From assembly GCA_029963845.1 (NCBI GenBank), contig JANEYF010002661.1, positions 62,001-126,000 of the forward strand: 64,000 nt of DNA, written 5' to 3'. Below are positions 9,534 through 20,555 of this stretch, piece by piece (within the stretch, counting starts at the first letter, position 1; the number at the start of each line of letters is the position of its first letter). A program made the translations under genes and the position numbers. A model generated the notes under the pieces. It saw only the letters and a program-made list of their open reading frames with translations, was not told the origin of the DNA and did no database searches. Origin of the DNA: Rhamnusium bicolor. Taxonomy: Eukaryota; Arthropoda; Insecta; Coleoptera; Cerambycidae.

Positions 9534-11480
9534 CTATTCTGCCCCTAAATCACTTTCACTGTCATCGCTAACTTCAAGAGGAGTTGTGATATTATATGCT
9601 GTCAAAGGCTCTACTTCGTCAGTTAACACGAAATACTCTTTAATGCTACTGTCATCAGCCATATTTTTCCTTTTTTGGAGATTACTTTTCTGTGGAAAGC
9701 TAGTAAACGATCTGATGTTATGATCAAACGATTCATCAAATCAATGTTTGATTCCATTCACGACTTTTTCGAGTGTGTGTCAATCTTTTTTTCTAATTTC
9801 TTTATGTCGAGCCTCTAGGCACTCTTCTGACATTTCACCAATTGGTATATTGAATTGAGAGATGACTTCATAACCGTGAACCAGTATTTCATGGATAGTC
9901 ATAGGCATATTATACCACGAGTACTCTTGCAGATACAATTCCCTAGTGTTCATGGCAATATTGTTAAATTCATTTACATTAATTTTTTCCTTACAGTTCA
10001 AAATTCTCAAAATTAGGTAAAATTTACAAAGTAGTGTCTCGTTAAGGCCGGTAATTTTGGCACTTATTTTATATTGCTCGAAAAATGTTCTAGCTGTATT
10101 TCCGTCATTGGAACTACCATAACCTTGTTTTGGTTTGTTCTTTCAAATTGAGCCCTAGCTGTTTTTAAAACTCACTTTGAAGTCGTTTTTTGGTTTGTTC
10201 TTTCAAATTCTTAAATTCCCTTGAAGCTCGCCACTTTTTAAAAGGAAGGCGATATGCTATTTTTAAACAACATTCCAAGAAACGAATCCAACAATGCGAA
10301 GTTGACAATCCATATTTATATTTTTTCAGAATCCGCTACAAACTGAGTCAAGTCTGTTTTATTCATCTTAGTCGCTTATGCTCCGCATAGATAACAAGTA
10401 GCAGTAGACTTTGTTTCGGTGACAATATTGCATACACTTCCGTCAATCATTGTAAAGTGAAATTCAAAATCTACGTTAAATTCTCTTGCGCCAATTCTCA
10501 TGCTAATGTTTTTAATATCTTTAAAACAATTTTCAATTTTATTGTATTCTTGTTTAATTATTTCCTCGTTTTCCTTAGAAAACATAAATTTAAGTGGTCG
10601 ACAATATAGCGACGATGACGAACGGTGATTTTTACCAAACCATCGTTTTAGAGGATTTGTCCATGACCATAATAGGGACAAAACCTATAAAAACCATAAA
10701 TTCGTCAGTCAGACTCTTTTAAAAATTTTTGCTTGTATATACTGTGACTGGAACTTCCATCTATGCTCCATTTACAGACAAGAGTTAAATTTAATGAAGT
10801 AATGCTATGTATATCTACAACATTAATAAGATTGCAAATGCCATTAAGAGTTTTATATAACATATTTTGAATATTAACTTCAACAGTTGTCTCAGAAGCG
10901 GATGATATTTCAATATATGAGTGTTGTGTGAACAGATTAAATCTATATAAACTAGGAAAAGTATCTCTATGTACGCTATTTACCACAGTCCTTAATAAAT
11001 TGTACTTGTGTTCAGATAAGTCTAGATCTAAGTAAAAAAGCAAGTGCTTGCTGCAAACTCAATTCTTTCTTTACTTCTAAAAGTCCTGTTGAAGTTGATG
11101 GACCAGCGATACTAGAAGCGAATTGTAATTTCGCACTACCGAAGCTTTTTACCAATGTTTCCACTTTACGTTTTTTTGTTTTGACGGAACACTCTTCGAA
11201 CTGATATTGGTAGATTTTATTAAACTTTCAGGGATTGAAATTTTCGCGGCGAGAAAACCACTTTCTTTTTTTAATAAATAGGATCTTGAACGTGAGCACT
11301 TTCTCCACCTTGATTTTTTAGTTAGCACATATTAATTTTGCAACATTCAGTAGTTCTGGAGCGTCAGGGTTTGTAATGTTATACGTAATACATTGCTTTA
11401 TTGCAGTAAATTTGTCTTTATCTACTGTTCACACCCAAACTTCAAAACATTCACCATACGTAAGAGGGTGACCTATAAAG
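9534..11480 (-). pseudogene. Transib transposase (RAG1-core relative), degenerate
   Basis: Reading from 11480 down, conserved blocks appear in order. An N-terminal part has KQCITYNITNPDAPELL. Next is LDLDLSEHKYNLLR, then CKWSIDGSSSHSIYKQKF with the first catalytic Asp (equivalent to RAG1 D600). Then come YCRPLKFMFSKEN and FTMIDGSVCN....TCYLCGA (zinc pair), a WIRFLECCLKIAYRLPFKKW block, and QGYGSSNDGNTAR. ITGLNETLLCKFYLIL and YSWYNMPMTIHEILVHG follow, and SEECLEARHKEI carries the third acidic residue. An acidic tail ends at the stop 9534-9536. Several frameshifts and stops break it (for example TAA right after the CGA motif and changes near 10140 and 9770). A 23-bp word is duplicated at about 10128 and 10186. 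In a live element it would cut at the RSS-like ends. Confidence 0.88.
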
Positions 11481-11976
11481 GAAAAAAAGGCTTTTTATAC
11501 AAATTTTTAAATATTTGCACAAAATTATATTATAGCTTTAATCTGTACTAAACTGACTACAAAATAGCAGAAAGTTGCATATATACTTTTATATACTTTT
11601 TTTTTAAAGCTTATAGAAGTTGTTAAAAAATCAAAAGAATCACATTTTACACTCGTTAATAAAATTCAAATTAACAGGTTGAAGAATGTTAAATATCGAG
11701 ATCATTATGTATTATTTAAATAGTTAACATACCTGGATTTATATTCTCCATGACCAAAATAGCACAAATTAAATACTGTTCAGCACACAACTATTCACAA
11801 GTGAAGCAAAATTTCAACTAACCAAGTAGGTAATAGACTATGTTGAAATTACCTTCGATTTTGTCCAATACCCCCTCCCCCCGATACCGGGAAATTCCAA
11901 GAAACGTTTCTTGGAATAGCTTGTTTGGTTACTTAACTACTTATAGGGTAGGTAATTAAACCCAAAATATAGGCTC

Positions 11977-12013
11977 GGTTTTTACATTTTTCTCCACAGG
12001 CCGCTGCACTGTG
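11977..12013 (-). repeat. Transib right terminus with heptamer and nonamer-like block
   Basis: Read on the minus strand: CACAGTG (12013-12007), a 21-base gap, then GTAAAAACC (11985-11977), matching 7 of 9 bases of the RSS nonamer. This is the transposase-5' side. The spacer is 21 bases rather than 23 or 12. Confidence 0.75.
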
Positions 12014-12899
12014 GCGTCATCTATAAAATGTTAAAGAATGACTCTAATCTATACTTTGAAAATTCAGTCTTATGCAATGTCTCGGCAACGTCAATAATAA
12101 ACCTAAGATACCAACATTCACACTCCATGTATTGTAGTTGGTTCTTAAAACATGTCTTACTTTGGTCACAACTAATAACCGACGTCGCGCCAGAAATCGT
12201 GGATGACATGATGACAATTTACATTCTAAACCTAATACAACGTTAATTTCTGCTCAAATGTAGTTGCAAGTTGCAAAATTACTACTTGGGTTACTTCCAA
12301 TATCACTCCTAAATACGCTACTGTTGCGTTCCCCCTTGAACAAATCCTAAATCCTATATAGCCCGTGCTTCACACGCGACCGGTTGGAGTTCTCATCCAA
12401 CTTTAGAATTTTTTGTTTTATTTTTTAATTTTTATTAATTTATTTATTCCTTGTAATATTATGTATTATAAACAATTTATAACTAAATTTAATATACAAA
12501 TTTCTATATAATGTGAATAAATATCAGGAATTAATTATTTGATCTGCAAAATAATTTTCTGATCGGCAAAATTGAACAGAATATTATAAATTATAATTTT
12601 TTCTGGTGAACTCCGGAATCTGCTAAACCAAATTTTTGGCTGTTAAATTTCGCAATTTGCTAGACAACAATATTTTGGAGATCATAGAATTACTTATAAT
12701 CGAATAATTCATTAATCGGTTAATGAATTACCTGTATTAGAATTATCGTTTTATTACTGCAATTTCTGATACGAATTTATTGCCTACGTAACCCGTTATT
12801 CTAAGAATCTCAATGGCTCAGTGGTTAAGCGTCAGGTTACAAATGCAGAGGGCCACGACGCAGGCAAGATGAGTTTTTTAATTTAAATACGATGCAATA
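12014..12899. other. unassigned intron between Transib and SINE
   Basis: Mostly AT-rich. From about 12812 there is a tRNA-like box A (TGGCTCAGTGGTTAAGCG) with no matching box B, perhaps a SINE head truncated by the next insertion. Nothing else was recognised. Confidence 0.4.
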
Positions 12900-13160
12900 T
12901 TACGGCATGGTAGCCGAGTGGGTAAAGCGCTTATAGTTATATACTCGGTACCGAATATCGATGGTTCGAATCCATCCCGGAGCTACAAATTTTATTTGTA
13001 ATTTGCTTCGGATTAGGATGGGAGTGAACTGTCGATACCCTAAATGTGGTTCGGACTCCATAATAAACTATAGGGCCTCGTCTCCCTTTACTCAACACAA
13101 AATCCTAGGATTTTCTGGGAGTCACTTCGGTGGCTTGAGAGGCGGTTAAGAAAACATTAA
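12900..13160 (+). repeat. tRNA-derived SINE, copy 1
   Basis: The head GGTAGCCGAGTGGGTAAAGCG (box A) and GGTTCGAATCC (box B, near 12963) are spaced like a tRNA gene with a long variable region. A tail of about 170 bases follows, with GTGGTTCGGACTCCATAATA, ACACAAAATCCTAGGATTTT and GAGGCGGTTAAGAAAA. The same sequence occurs inverted at 21438-21704. It is not a functional tRNA: the acceptor arm does not pair and no CCA-compatible end exists. Confidence 0.85.
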
Positions 13161-13294
13161 CAAACATTAATATTATCTTAGCTTAAAACTAAACGGATAG
13201 ATAGCGTGAACCGGTCATCAAAAGCTTTCATGTCACTATGTGTATACAGTGAGTTAATGTAGGTAAAAACAATAATCTATTTTTGGGGCTTTAG
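13161..13294. other. spacer, nothing recognised
   Basis: Unassigned AT-rich sequence. Confidence 0.4.
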
Positions 13295-13500
13295 ACGTTC
13301 GTGAAAGGACATACACAGGATGTACAATTTTGTGACAAACGGCTGTCTACTGGATGTCCAGGGGATTACTTTTGGTATCCTAATGGATATCCGTCGTACG
13401 TCCATCAGGTCGATGACGTACAGATACAGTGGATTTTCACTGTACGTCCTTGTGTTGTATGGGGTGGACTTGACATGAACGGACTAGAAACGGTAACTAA
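13295..13500. repeat. degenerate GGACGTCC-type repeat block
   Basis: A run of words such as AGACGTTCGTGAAAGGACAT, TGGATGTCCAGGGG, GGATATCCGTCGTACGTCCA and TGTACGTCC resembles the subterminal iterations of the element at 3058-4673. It is probably a relic of a related copy. An open frame through it has no domain. Confidence 0.5.
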
Positions 13501-13683
13501 ATCAGATTAATGAACAGGTTAGCAACACGCATTGTGATCAATCGGATTCAGTGGGAGTGACCTAGGTACGTACATAATTAGTGGACTGACTCTTAAAAAT
13601 TATTTATGGATATTTTTTGTGAGAATGCCGCCACACTTTTAGAAAATAATAAAGCAGGCCGAAAATTCTCCTTATATTTTGCC

Positions 13684-13890
13684 TGTGAGTTTAGAAAATT
13701 TGTTATGGAGAAACATACACCGAAAGAGCTTGTGGAAATCGTTAAACTTTACTATGAAAACAAATTTATCGATTATTTTGGTTAAGTGTGTAGTTCGCAG
13801 AAATTATGCGAATCGTTCGCTCCAACAGGAAAGACAATTCGACGTTTAGTGGCTACATTTGATAGAGACAATAGACACACACCCAATATT
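13684..13890 (+). pseudogene. mariner-like (DUF4817) N-terminal HTH fragment
   Basis: Reading KFVMEKHTPKELVEIVKLYY, a stop after IDYFG, then KLCESFAPTGKTIRRLVATFD. This matches the N-terminal helix-turn-helix pattern (EIV..YY.......FG....PT..TIRRLV..F) of DUF4817-type transposases. There is no catalytic part downstream. Confidence 0.6.
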
Positions 13891-14884
13891 TATCTATAAT
13901 GGAAGTAATCTCTCTCACAGTTAATTCCACTGCAATGACCGGGTGTCGAATCGGAAAAATGTTGTTGAGAGCCAAGTACGTTTGACTCTCGACCATCTAT
14001 CATATAAATATATTCTTTATTAACATTTTTTTTATTTAAATATTCATTTGCTTATGTACCTACCTATACATCAAATTTGTCCCTTAATGTTTTAAGTAAT
14101 GTATTGTATGTAATTTTTTATAAATATTACTGAGGCTTTTTATAATATTTTTTGGTAAATAATTTGTATTTGTTTTTCATACAAGAGGGCCACTTCATAA
14201 TATTTTGCCCAATATGCACCATCGAGCAAAAATGTTTTAATCTCTATGCTCTATTTTTGGTGCTATATCCCAGAAAATCAACATTTAAGGTTCAAGGCCA
14301 ACTTTCTGAATTGTAGCCAAAAATCGTCAAAATTTCAGTTGCTTGTCACTTTTTTTTATTTTAAAAAGTACAGAAAATTCTCTTTAATAAAATTTATCGG
14401 CAAAATTGATATCTCTATAACCCATATACAATGTTAGTAGATTTTCCAATTTTCCAGTGGGTTTTTCTGCACTTTTTGTAGACACAAGAAAAATTGTCAA
14501 TCGGAGTAGGCTGCAGTACCAAAAAATTGACTATTCTTTTCTATTTCGTTCGATGTACGCATATCCAATCCATCTTTTACTTTTATTGAGTTTTCGCAAA
14601 TTTAAGGAGAAAAAAAAATTAATTAGATATTGAAGTCTTCTAATATTATACTTAGAAATGCATAAAAATGGCTCTCATCATGTATGTTGAATATGCCTTA
14701 CAAGAAAATATGTTTATCCTAAATATTTTTTTTATTTCAGCTTATAAGACAAATGAAAATAATTTATAGCAAAATAAAAGCATTCATTTTTATAATAGAA
14801 ATAGAGAATATAACTTATTATTAATTTAGGGCTACAAAAAAATGCAATAAAAACTACATGTCCGTATTTAAAATAACATACTTG
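13891..14884. other. AT-rich intron, nothing recognised
   Basis: Contains short A/T-rich tracts and no convincing coding or terminal repeats. It may include decayed mariner non-coding sequence. Confidence 0.35.
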
Positions 14885-15215
14885 ATAATGGTCGCGAAAA
14901 GACGAAACGTTTTATAAAGAAACTTTTTATGCTAAATTGTAATGGATAAAAAACGCTAATGATACAGTGTTTTTAGTTTCTCGATCTCTCTTCAAATAAC
15001 GCCAGGAAAAAATAAAACGAAAATTAAAAATTTTACTTTTTTTAAAAATCTCAAGAACAGAAAGAGATATTTTCTATTTCTCAACGGCATATTAGTGATC
15101 GTCAAATTCTGCAACTTTGCTCTAATTTAACCGATGATGCTGTATTTCATACTGTTTCCAAGATCCCTGTAGTGAGAAACGAATTTGTTACAGCCTGTCT
15201 ATATTCCTATATTTG
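14885..15215 (-). repeat. mariner-family terminal/non-coding repeat, inverted copy
   Basis: The reverse complement shares with 29465-29810 the words TCTCACTACAGGGATC, CGGTTAAATTAGAGCAAAG, TTGCAGAATTTGACGATC, CCGTTGAGAAATAG and CTCAAGAACTG-like DNA. It is the non-coding end of a mariner family; no transposase is attached here. Confidence 0.65.
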
Positions 15216-16179
15216 TTCCGAATTTACCATTTTTCTTTAAAAAATCATGGAATATTGAAATGCAACAAACTCAGTACAAAGCTCGTATTTTAGAATAAAA
15301 AGACAAACTTTCGTTAGGTTTTTGCGTATTATTTTCCCTGAGCTTTCACATTTTTCTTTATTTATTAAAACCGACAATCCTCAAACGACACTTTGTGCTT
15401 TGTGTCGATGTCATAACAAAAAACCCATCTCAATAACTCAAACTGAATATCAATAAATCCCTTGTATTGTATTCTAATATTATCAAAAAGTATTCAGCCG
15501 GTGCTATTATATAAAAATTGACAAGAGTCTGTATTACAGATGATCGCCACAGGGTTTGATTAAATTATTCTCTGGACAAAGCATTCGATTTATTTCAATG
15601 CTGTTGCGAAATAAACACTCTGCGTGTAACCCTCTAGCTTGAACGTTTTCCTATCAGGAGTAATTTCCACAGAGGTGCTGCCTAAACAGATTATCGCTGT
15701 CATCCGTTACGATTTCCATTAGAATCACACGTTTTTCATCACTCTTTGCAGGTAATCTACAATATATTTTGTGATCAAGAGCATGCGGCCTACAGAGAAT
15801 TTTTACATTGACATGGGCATTATTACAGATTACAGGGTATATGCACTTTCATGTTGGAATGTATGAGATTCTACAAATAAATTTCATAATACATTAAGAT
15901 ATACTTACCATGAAATGATATCAGAAAAGAAATCTAATGGTTTTCGAAGCTTTTTTTTTCATTTTATGGAAGCTACTTGAAAAAGAATTTACCCTTATTT
16001 TGTTAATTAAGATGACAAAAGTTCTTGAAATTCGTGGTTCATTGACATAACACAAATTTCAAGGAGAACCTCGTTTCGTTGGCCACTGTTTTTAATACGA
16101 TTAGAAGAACCTGCTGCAGGAAAAGAAATAAAATCGTGGAAAATTTTCAAAAGCTCATAGTACACCAGTTTTAAGAGAT
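15216..16179. other. AT-rich intron, nothing recognised
   Basis: No ORF, repeat or RNA signal that I can support. Confidence 0.4.
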
Positions 16180-16750
16180 AATTTTTTTAATTTTTCTTGT
16201 GGGAAAATCTTAAGATTAATGTGTTTCTCTGGGATGGCTTTTGATTTTATCATTTACTGCAGTCGTTGGGGACACTTTCTTCAAGAAAGTTGCTTCATTT
16301 CCTTTGTTTTAAATATGATATCGTTGTTTGCTAGTTTATGTGAGATATTTTAGAATGAAGTATGACTCACTTTCTTATCACTACAGAACAATCTCTGAGA
16401 ACGAATAAATTCACCAAAACTGAAGAATATGTTTGATAAATTCAAAGCTGTCTTGTTTGAGAAAATGTTTTTTAATTTTTTTCTGTGGCAAAAGTTTCAA
16501 ATGTCCACTCGACAGTTATTGCATTAGTTTGTCGAAGTGCTATTTTTTTTAAGAAAGTAAATTTTTGAAACAATAATTTTATTTGAACATGGCACATTCT
16601 TGTTCTAGTCTTCGTCCGTAATATCAGAACTAGGCATGACTCGTTTTGTGATTAAAGGACAATCATTGAAAACCAATAAATTCACCAAAATTACTTTTGA
16701 TGAGCAGTCACCAATTTTATAATATCAATGAGTACCTGTAGTATTTCACT
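16180..16750. repeat. diverged tandem duplication, period about 290 bp
   Basis: Two stretches share spaced words. The first has ATTTTTCTTGTGGGAAAAT (near 16190), AAGAAAGTTGCTTC, then AAGTATGACTCACTTTC and CGAATAAATTCACCAAAACT (near 16405). The second has ATTTTTTTCTGTGGCAAAAG (near 16476), AAGAAAGTAAATTT, then GGCATGACTCGTTTTG and CCAATAAATTCACCAAAAT (near 16670). Low identity suggests an old duplication. Confidence 0.45.
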
Positions 16751-17416
16751 AGACAAAAAGTTACCTTATATAACTTTATTTATAAAATTCGTTTTTGATA
16801 GTTTAAATTGATTTAAAATAGGTGAATCATTTCACCTGGTTTCTATAACAGCAATTATAAATGAGGATTTAACCCATTTTATGCTGCAGTTTGATCTTTG
16901 GATTAACCGTCAATACTGTGGAGGAAGTTAGACCACAAATAGTTTTAAAAAGGCGAATTAAAATGTTTCGGGACTAGTCATTTCATCCTGTGCAAATATT
17001 CTCCACATACTTACAAAACTTATTTCCCTATTTGTTGACTACAGGTAAGTGACACATAGGTTTACATCAGCTAGATGCACGTCGATAGTACTATCTTATA
17101 CTCATATTCAATTTGGCATGAAAGAAATAAATTATTTTAATTAAAAATATCAATTTAATTTATTTTATTTATATAAAATAAATAAAATGAACAAAACAAA
17201 TAAAATAAATTTTATCGTATCATTGAAAACTAAGGTTCCTTTAAGTTAAATCTTTATTGATAATTATTAATATCATAACATTACAACAACTTCATAATAA
17301 CTTAGTAGCATATAATACGTTAGTTACAATATATAATACGTTAGTTACCATATCATAATACCTTAGATACGAATTTTATTTTATAGCTATTATTTATGAA
17401 CATTGACGTGAATATT
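16751..17416. other. AT-rich intron, nothing recognised
   Basis: Includes a run of AAATAAAAT-type simple sequence near 17160-17210 and a doubled word TAATACGTTAGTTAC near 17315-17345. Confidence 0.4.
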
Positions 17417-17793
17417 TTAACAGTTTTCAAATTTGATAGATACACCTGATACACCATTATTGTCCAAAATGATGGGCATGTCCACTGAATCTTGCCTAGC
17501 AACATTCTTTTTCAGTTCGATGGCCTCTTTAGTACATGATACAGTGTTTACAGAAACGTCTCCAACTTGAACTTTTCGCGCAATGGAAACCTTCTTACTC
17601 AAGTTATCTTCTAAATACCCTCTTGCAACATTGCTCGATTCCCAACCACCAAGTTCTTGTAAATCTAATATGTCTCCACCAGCTTTAACAAGAAAAGTTG
17701 CTGAAGATCTTCTAATACAATGACCAGTATACATAGTTGGATTTTCAAGTTTGAGATACATAGCAATTTTCTCAGGTATTTTAGAAAAGACCA
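17417..17793 (-). pseudogene. Crypton-type tyrosine recombinase, C-terminal part
   Basis: The minus-strand frame has VFSKIPEKIAMYLKLENPTM, then YTGHCIRRSSATFLVKAGGD, then LGGWESSNVARGYLEDN. H..R in GHCIRRSS, the GGW position and the nucleophilic Tyr in ARGYLED match the catalytic residues of insect Cryptons. About 60 residues of tail follow. The upstream middle of the protein is replaced by satellite DNA at 17794-18562. A recombinase of this kind would act on a circular intermediate; this copy is broken. Confidence 0.82.
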
Positions 17794-18562
17794 ACATCAT
17801 AGATGTCTCTGTGGCGGATAGCGACTTGCGAAGCAAGTACCGAGGGCGGCGACCTCTAGCCCAGGTGGACTAAACTACTGTTATTAAATATGATTTGAAC
17901 GAAACAACTACTCAGCGGGCAAATATCCTGACCTGCATTGGATTACACCTTCAACTCATGATAGATCGATAGCCAATATCATTTGTCAATTCCTAACCAG
18001 ATATAGACCGGTTTCGAACTTATTTGTTCTCCTCAGTATGCCATAGGTTATGGAACAGACAAATGATAGTGGCCAACCTGTTTGTCATATACTAACTAAG
18101 GTAAATTGAGTAGTGGTGAGAGGTATGAAACTTCTCGTATGGTCTAAATGCTACTATCCGAAGAGTTCCATACCTCTCACCACTACTCAATTTACCTTAG
18201 TTAGTATATGACTAACAGGTTGGCCACTATCATTTGTCTGTTCCATAACCTATGGCATACTGAGGAGAACAAATAAGTTCGAAACCGGTCTATGTCTGGT
18301 TAGGAAATTGACAAATGATATTGGCTATCGATCTATCATGATTTGAAGGTGTAATCCAATGCAGGTCGGGGTATTTGCCCGCTGAGTAGTTGATTCGTTC
18401 AAATCATATTTAATAACAGTAGTTTAGTCCACCTGGGCTAGAGGTCGCCACTCTCGATACTTGCTTCGCAAGTCGCTATCCGCCACAGAGACATCTATGA
18501 TGTCTGTCGGGTAGTAGCATTTAGACCATATGAGAAGTTTCATACCTCTCACCACTACTTAA
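17794..18562. repeat. inverted pair of satellite units (foldback, about 340-bp arms)
   Basis: The sequence from 17794 (ACATCATAGATGTCTCTGTG...) to about 18132 is repeated almost perfectly in reverse complement from about 18163 to 18503, with a loop of about 30 bases. The unit continues to 18562 on the right. The unit is the same as the satellite at 30816-31290 (shared words TAGCCCAGGTGGACTAAACTA, CTACTCAGCGGGCAAATA, AGATCGATAGCCAATATCAT). It interrupts the Crypton coding region. The RNA would form a long hairpin. Confidence 0.9.
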
Positions 18563-18880
18563 TGAATCGTATCAAACCGCCATACTTGTCGATTTCCACT
18601 CTTTCCTTCAACTCCAAACAAGCTCGTAACAGAATATTTAGGCCACAGAGATGACGGGGAGTATTGATTTGAAAGTTTCACAAAATAAGCCAAGTATTAC
18701 CATTTCTCCAGCACCTTGAATCTGTTCTCTATCTCACCACTCACAAAACTGAAGATATTCTTTTTCGTAATGGATTTTTGATTTATCCGGAAGCAAATCT
18801 AATCTTACAGTGTTAGCAGCAGCAAGTATATTTTCAGGAATATCAATATCTTTCATGATTTCTCCAAAGTTTGTCGTAAT
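18563..18880 (-). pseudogene. Crypton-type tyrosine recombinase, N-terminal part
   Basis: On the minus strand: ENILAAANTVRLDLLPDKSK, then IHYEKEYLQFCEW followed by a stop, and later ERVEIDKYGGLIRFI just before the satellite. This is the SAM-like N-terminal region of insect Cryptons (LP.KSK..Y...Y..F..W; ID...Y..L..FLK). Together with the fragment at 17417-17793 it makes one element whose middle was lost or replaced. Confidence 0.7.
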
Positions 18881-19046
18881 TAAGACTATCTTGATTTTTC
18901 ACGTCATCGTTGTCAATGATATGATAAATTTTTGATTGTAACTCGGTTATTATGTGATTTAAACCATCTCAGACGCAGCCAGGCGACGACGTCCTCGATT
19001 ATTATAAATCACATAATAATCTCGTTACATTAATAGTTATAAAAAA
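18881..19046. other. spacer, nothing recognised
   Basis: A short unassigned stretch between the Crypton and Tc1 elements. Confidence 0.4.
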
Positions 19047-20555
19047 TACACCCAATCGCAAAATTAACCGGACACTAGGTTTTCTTATAGAAAATTTGCG
19101 AAAATGCTCTGTGTATTGATTTAACAGGGATACATACATGTTAACACATGAAAAAAAATAATGTAAGTTTTTTGGACTTTCACGTATCACGAGAATAATA
19201 TTTCTTTACCTATTTTTTAGATATTTTTCAATCGTCAGCGTTTTACTTGTTTTACACAGCTCTTTAATTTGTTTCCATTGCTGTTTCTTGTGTTTCTTTT
19301 GTGTTTCTGAGGTTTTATGAAGAAAAGAGAAAAGTTTTATTGTGAGAAATTTCGTAATAGTCCTGAAGAAGCCGCTCAAGCTGTCGTTTTACATAATGAT
19401 GGACGCAGCATCCGATATATCGCCAACTTGCTTGGCATCCCTCGAAGCACTGTATTTGATGCAATGCAAAGGTTCCGAGAAACTGGTTTTTACTTAGGAA
19501 GACCTAGACTAGAGAGACCACAACCAACAAATGAAGTTGAAGGCTGATTTCTTCAACTCCAAGTTCTACGAGAACCGACACTTCCTGATACAGCTTCGAC
19601 TAGAAGATTGGTAGATGGTCATGGTACCTTGGTTTCATCCGATACTGTACGAAGAAGGTTGAGGGAAGTTTAACACCTTATGCACCAACTACTGGCCCTC
19701 CTTTGGACACAGATAATCGCAGGCAGTGCTTAGAATTTGCACGAACTCATGCCGATTGGGATATGGACGAATGGCGATACGTTCTCTTCACGGAGTCTCG
19801 TTTCATAAGGTATTCACCTAATCGTCACCAAAGAGTGTTTAGATGACCTGGACAACGATATGCCCAGTGTTGCTTTTCTCCTAGAGTACAGTTTGTTTGT
19901 GGAGGTGTGATAATATGGAGAGGGGGGCATTTCTTTGGAAGCTCGTACGGCCCTTGTAACATTTCGGGAAGGTAGCCCAATGCTGACAGGTATATCGGGG
20001 AGTGTTTAGAAGTTCATGTGGTACCTTTTTGCGCTATTTGTTGGAGAACATATTCTCCTAATGCAGGATAATGCGCAACCACACTTAGCCCGGATAACTC
20101 GCCAGTATCTTCACTATGTTGATATTCAGATACTAGGGTGGCCACCCAGGAGTCTTGACCTAAACCCGATAGAGCATATGTGGAACAACCTAGGCAGAAG
20201 GATTAGGAGGAACTACTACGAGTTCCATATAGTACTTCAGCTAGAACAGGCGCTGCTGAATGAATGGGAGCAGATACCCCAGTATGAAGTTGCTGCTTTG
20301 AAACAAAGCATGCCACAAAGAATTCGAGCTGTCAATCAAGCTCGAGGAGAAAATCCTTGATATTGAGACGTTTTTCGCCTTCCTTTAATTTTTTTTCCAA
20401 ATTTGCAAAATTTGTATTTTTTTTATGTTATTAAACTGAAATTTTTATTTAGTTTGTAATTTAAAGTTATTCTTGAAGATTCAATTAAAATTAATTTGAT
20501 TCAATTGAAATTTTCCTAAAAACCTAGTGTCTGGTTAATTTTGCGGTCGGGTGTA
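19047..20555 (+). mobile_element. Tc1-like DNA transposon with both TIRs
   Basis: The left end, TA then CACCCAATCGCAAAATTAAC and CGGACACTAGGTTTT, is mirrored at the right end (...AAACCTAGTGTCTGGTTAAT, TTTGCGGTCGGGTG, then TA). TIRs are about 33 bases and the element is about 1.5 kb between TA duplications. The transposase inside is broken, so it is complete in outline but dead. Confidence 0.92.
19317..20360 (+). pseudogene. Tc1-type transposase, broken
   Basis: The N-terminal paired-type HTH is open for 76 codons (KKREKFYCEKF...RYIANLLGIPRSTVFDAMQRF) and stops at 19546. The middle, in shifted frames, has DEWRYVLFTESRF, where the catalytic Asp of FTDESRF is lost. The last 114 codons carry the second and third catalytic-region motifs: LLMQDNAQPHLA (Asp) and GWPPRSLDLNPIEHMWNNLG (Asp/Glu). 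At least two frameshifts and several stops occur between 19546 and 20016. In a live element the product would cut and paste at TA sites. Confidence 0.9.

Larger units (their letters stand above)
5386..12013 (-). mobile_element. Transib DNA transposon with RSS-like termini, carrying a nested LTR retrotransposon
   Basis: Both ends start with the same 12 bases CACAGTGCAGCG in inverted orientation (5386-5397 and 12002-12013). Between them on the minus strand lies a decayed Transib transposase (9534-11480). The LTR element at 5572-9414 interrupts the 3' non-coding part. Subtracting it and its 4-bp duplication leaves about 2.8 kb, the usual Transib size. CACAGTG is the RSS heptamer, and Transib transposase is the established relative of RAG1. 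The flanks are GCGTT(G) on the left and GCGTC on the right, a possible decayed 5-bp target duplication with a one-base offset; this part is uncertain. Confidence 0.85.

Noticed and set aside
5380..12018. A perfect 5-bp target duplication for the Transib element
   Set aside because: GCGTT and GCGTC agree at only four of five bases with a one-base offset, so it is mentioned as possible only.
12911..12985. Possible functional tRNA gene
   Set aside because: Box A and box B are present, but the acceptor stem does not pair and the sequence continues into a repeat tail shared with 21438-21704, so it is a SINE head.
13301..13510. 69-codon plus-strand frame
   Set aside because: It runs through degenerate GGACGTCC repeat words and has no domain.
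17797..17836. Start of the Crypton frame (MLRKSLSATE) as a true N-terminus
   Set aside because: These codons are satellite sequence; Crypton homology begins at about VFSKIP.
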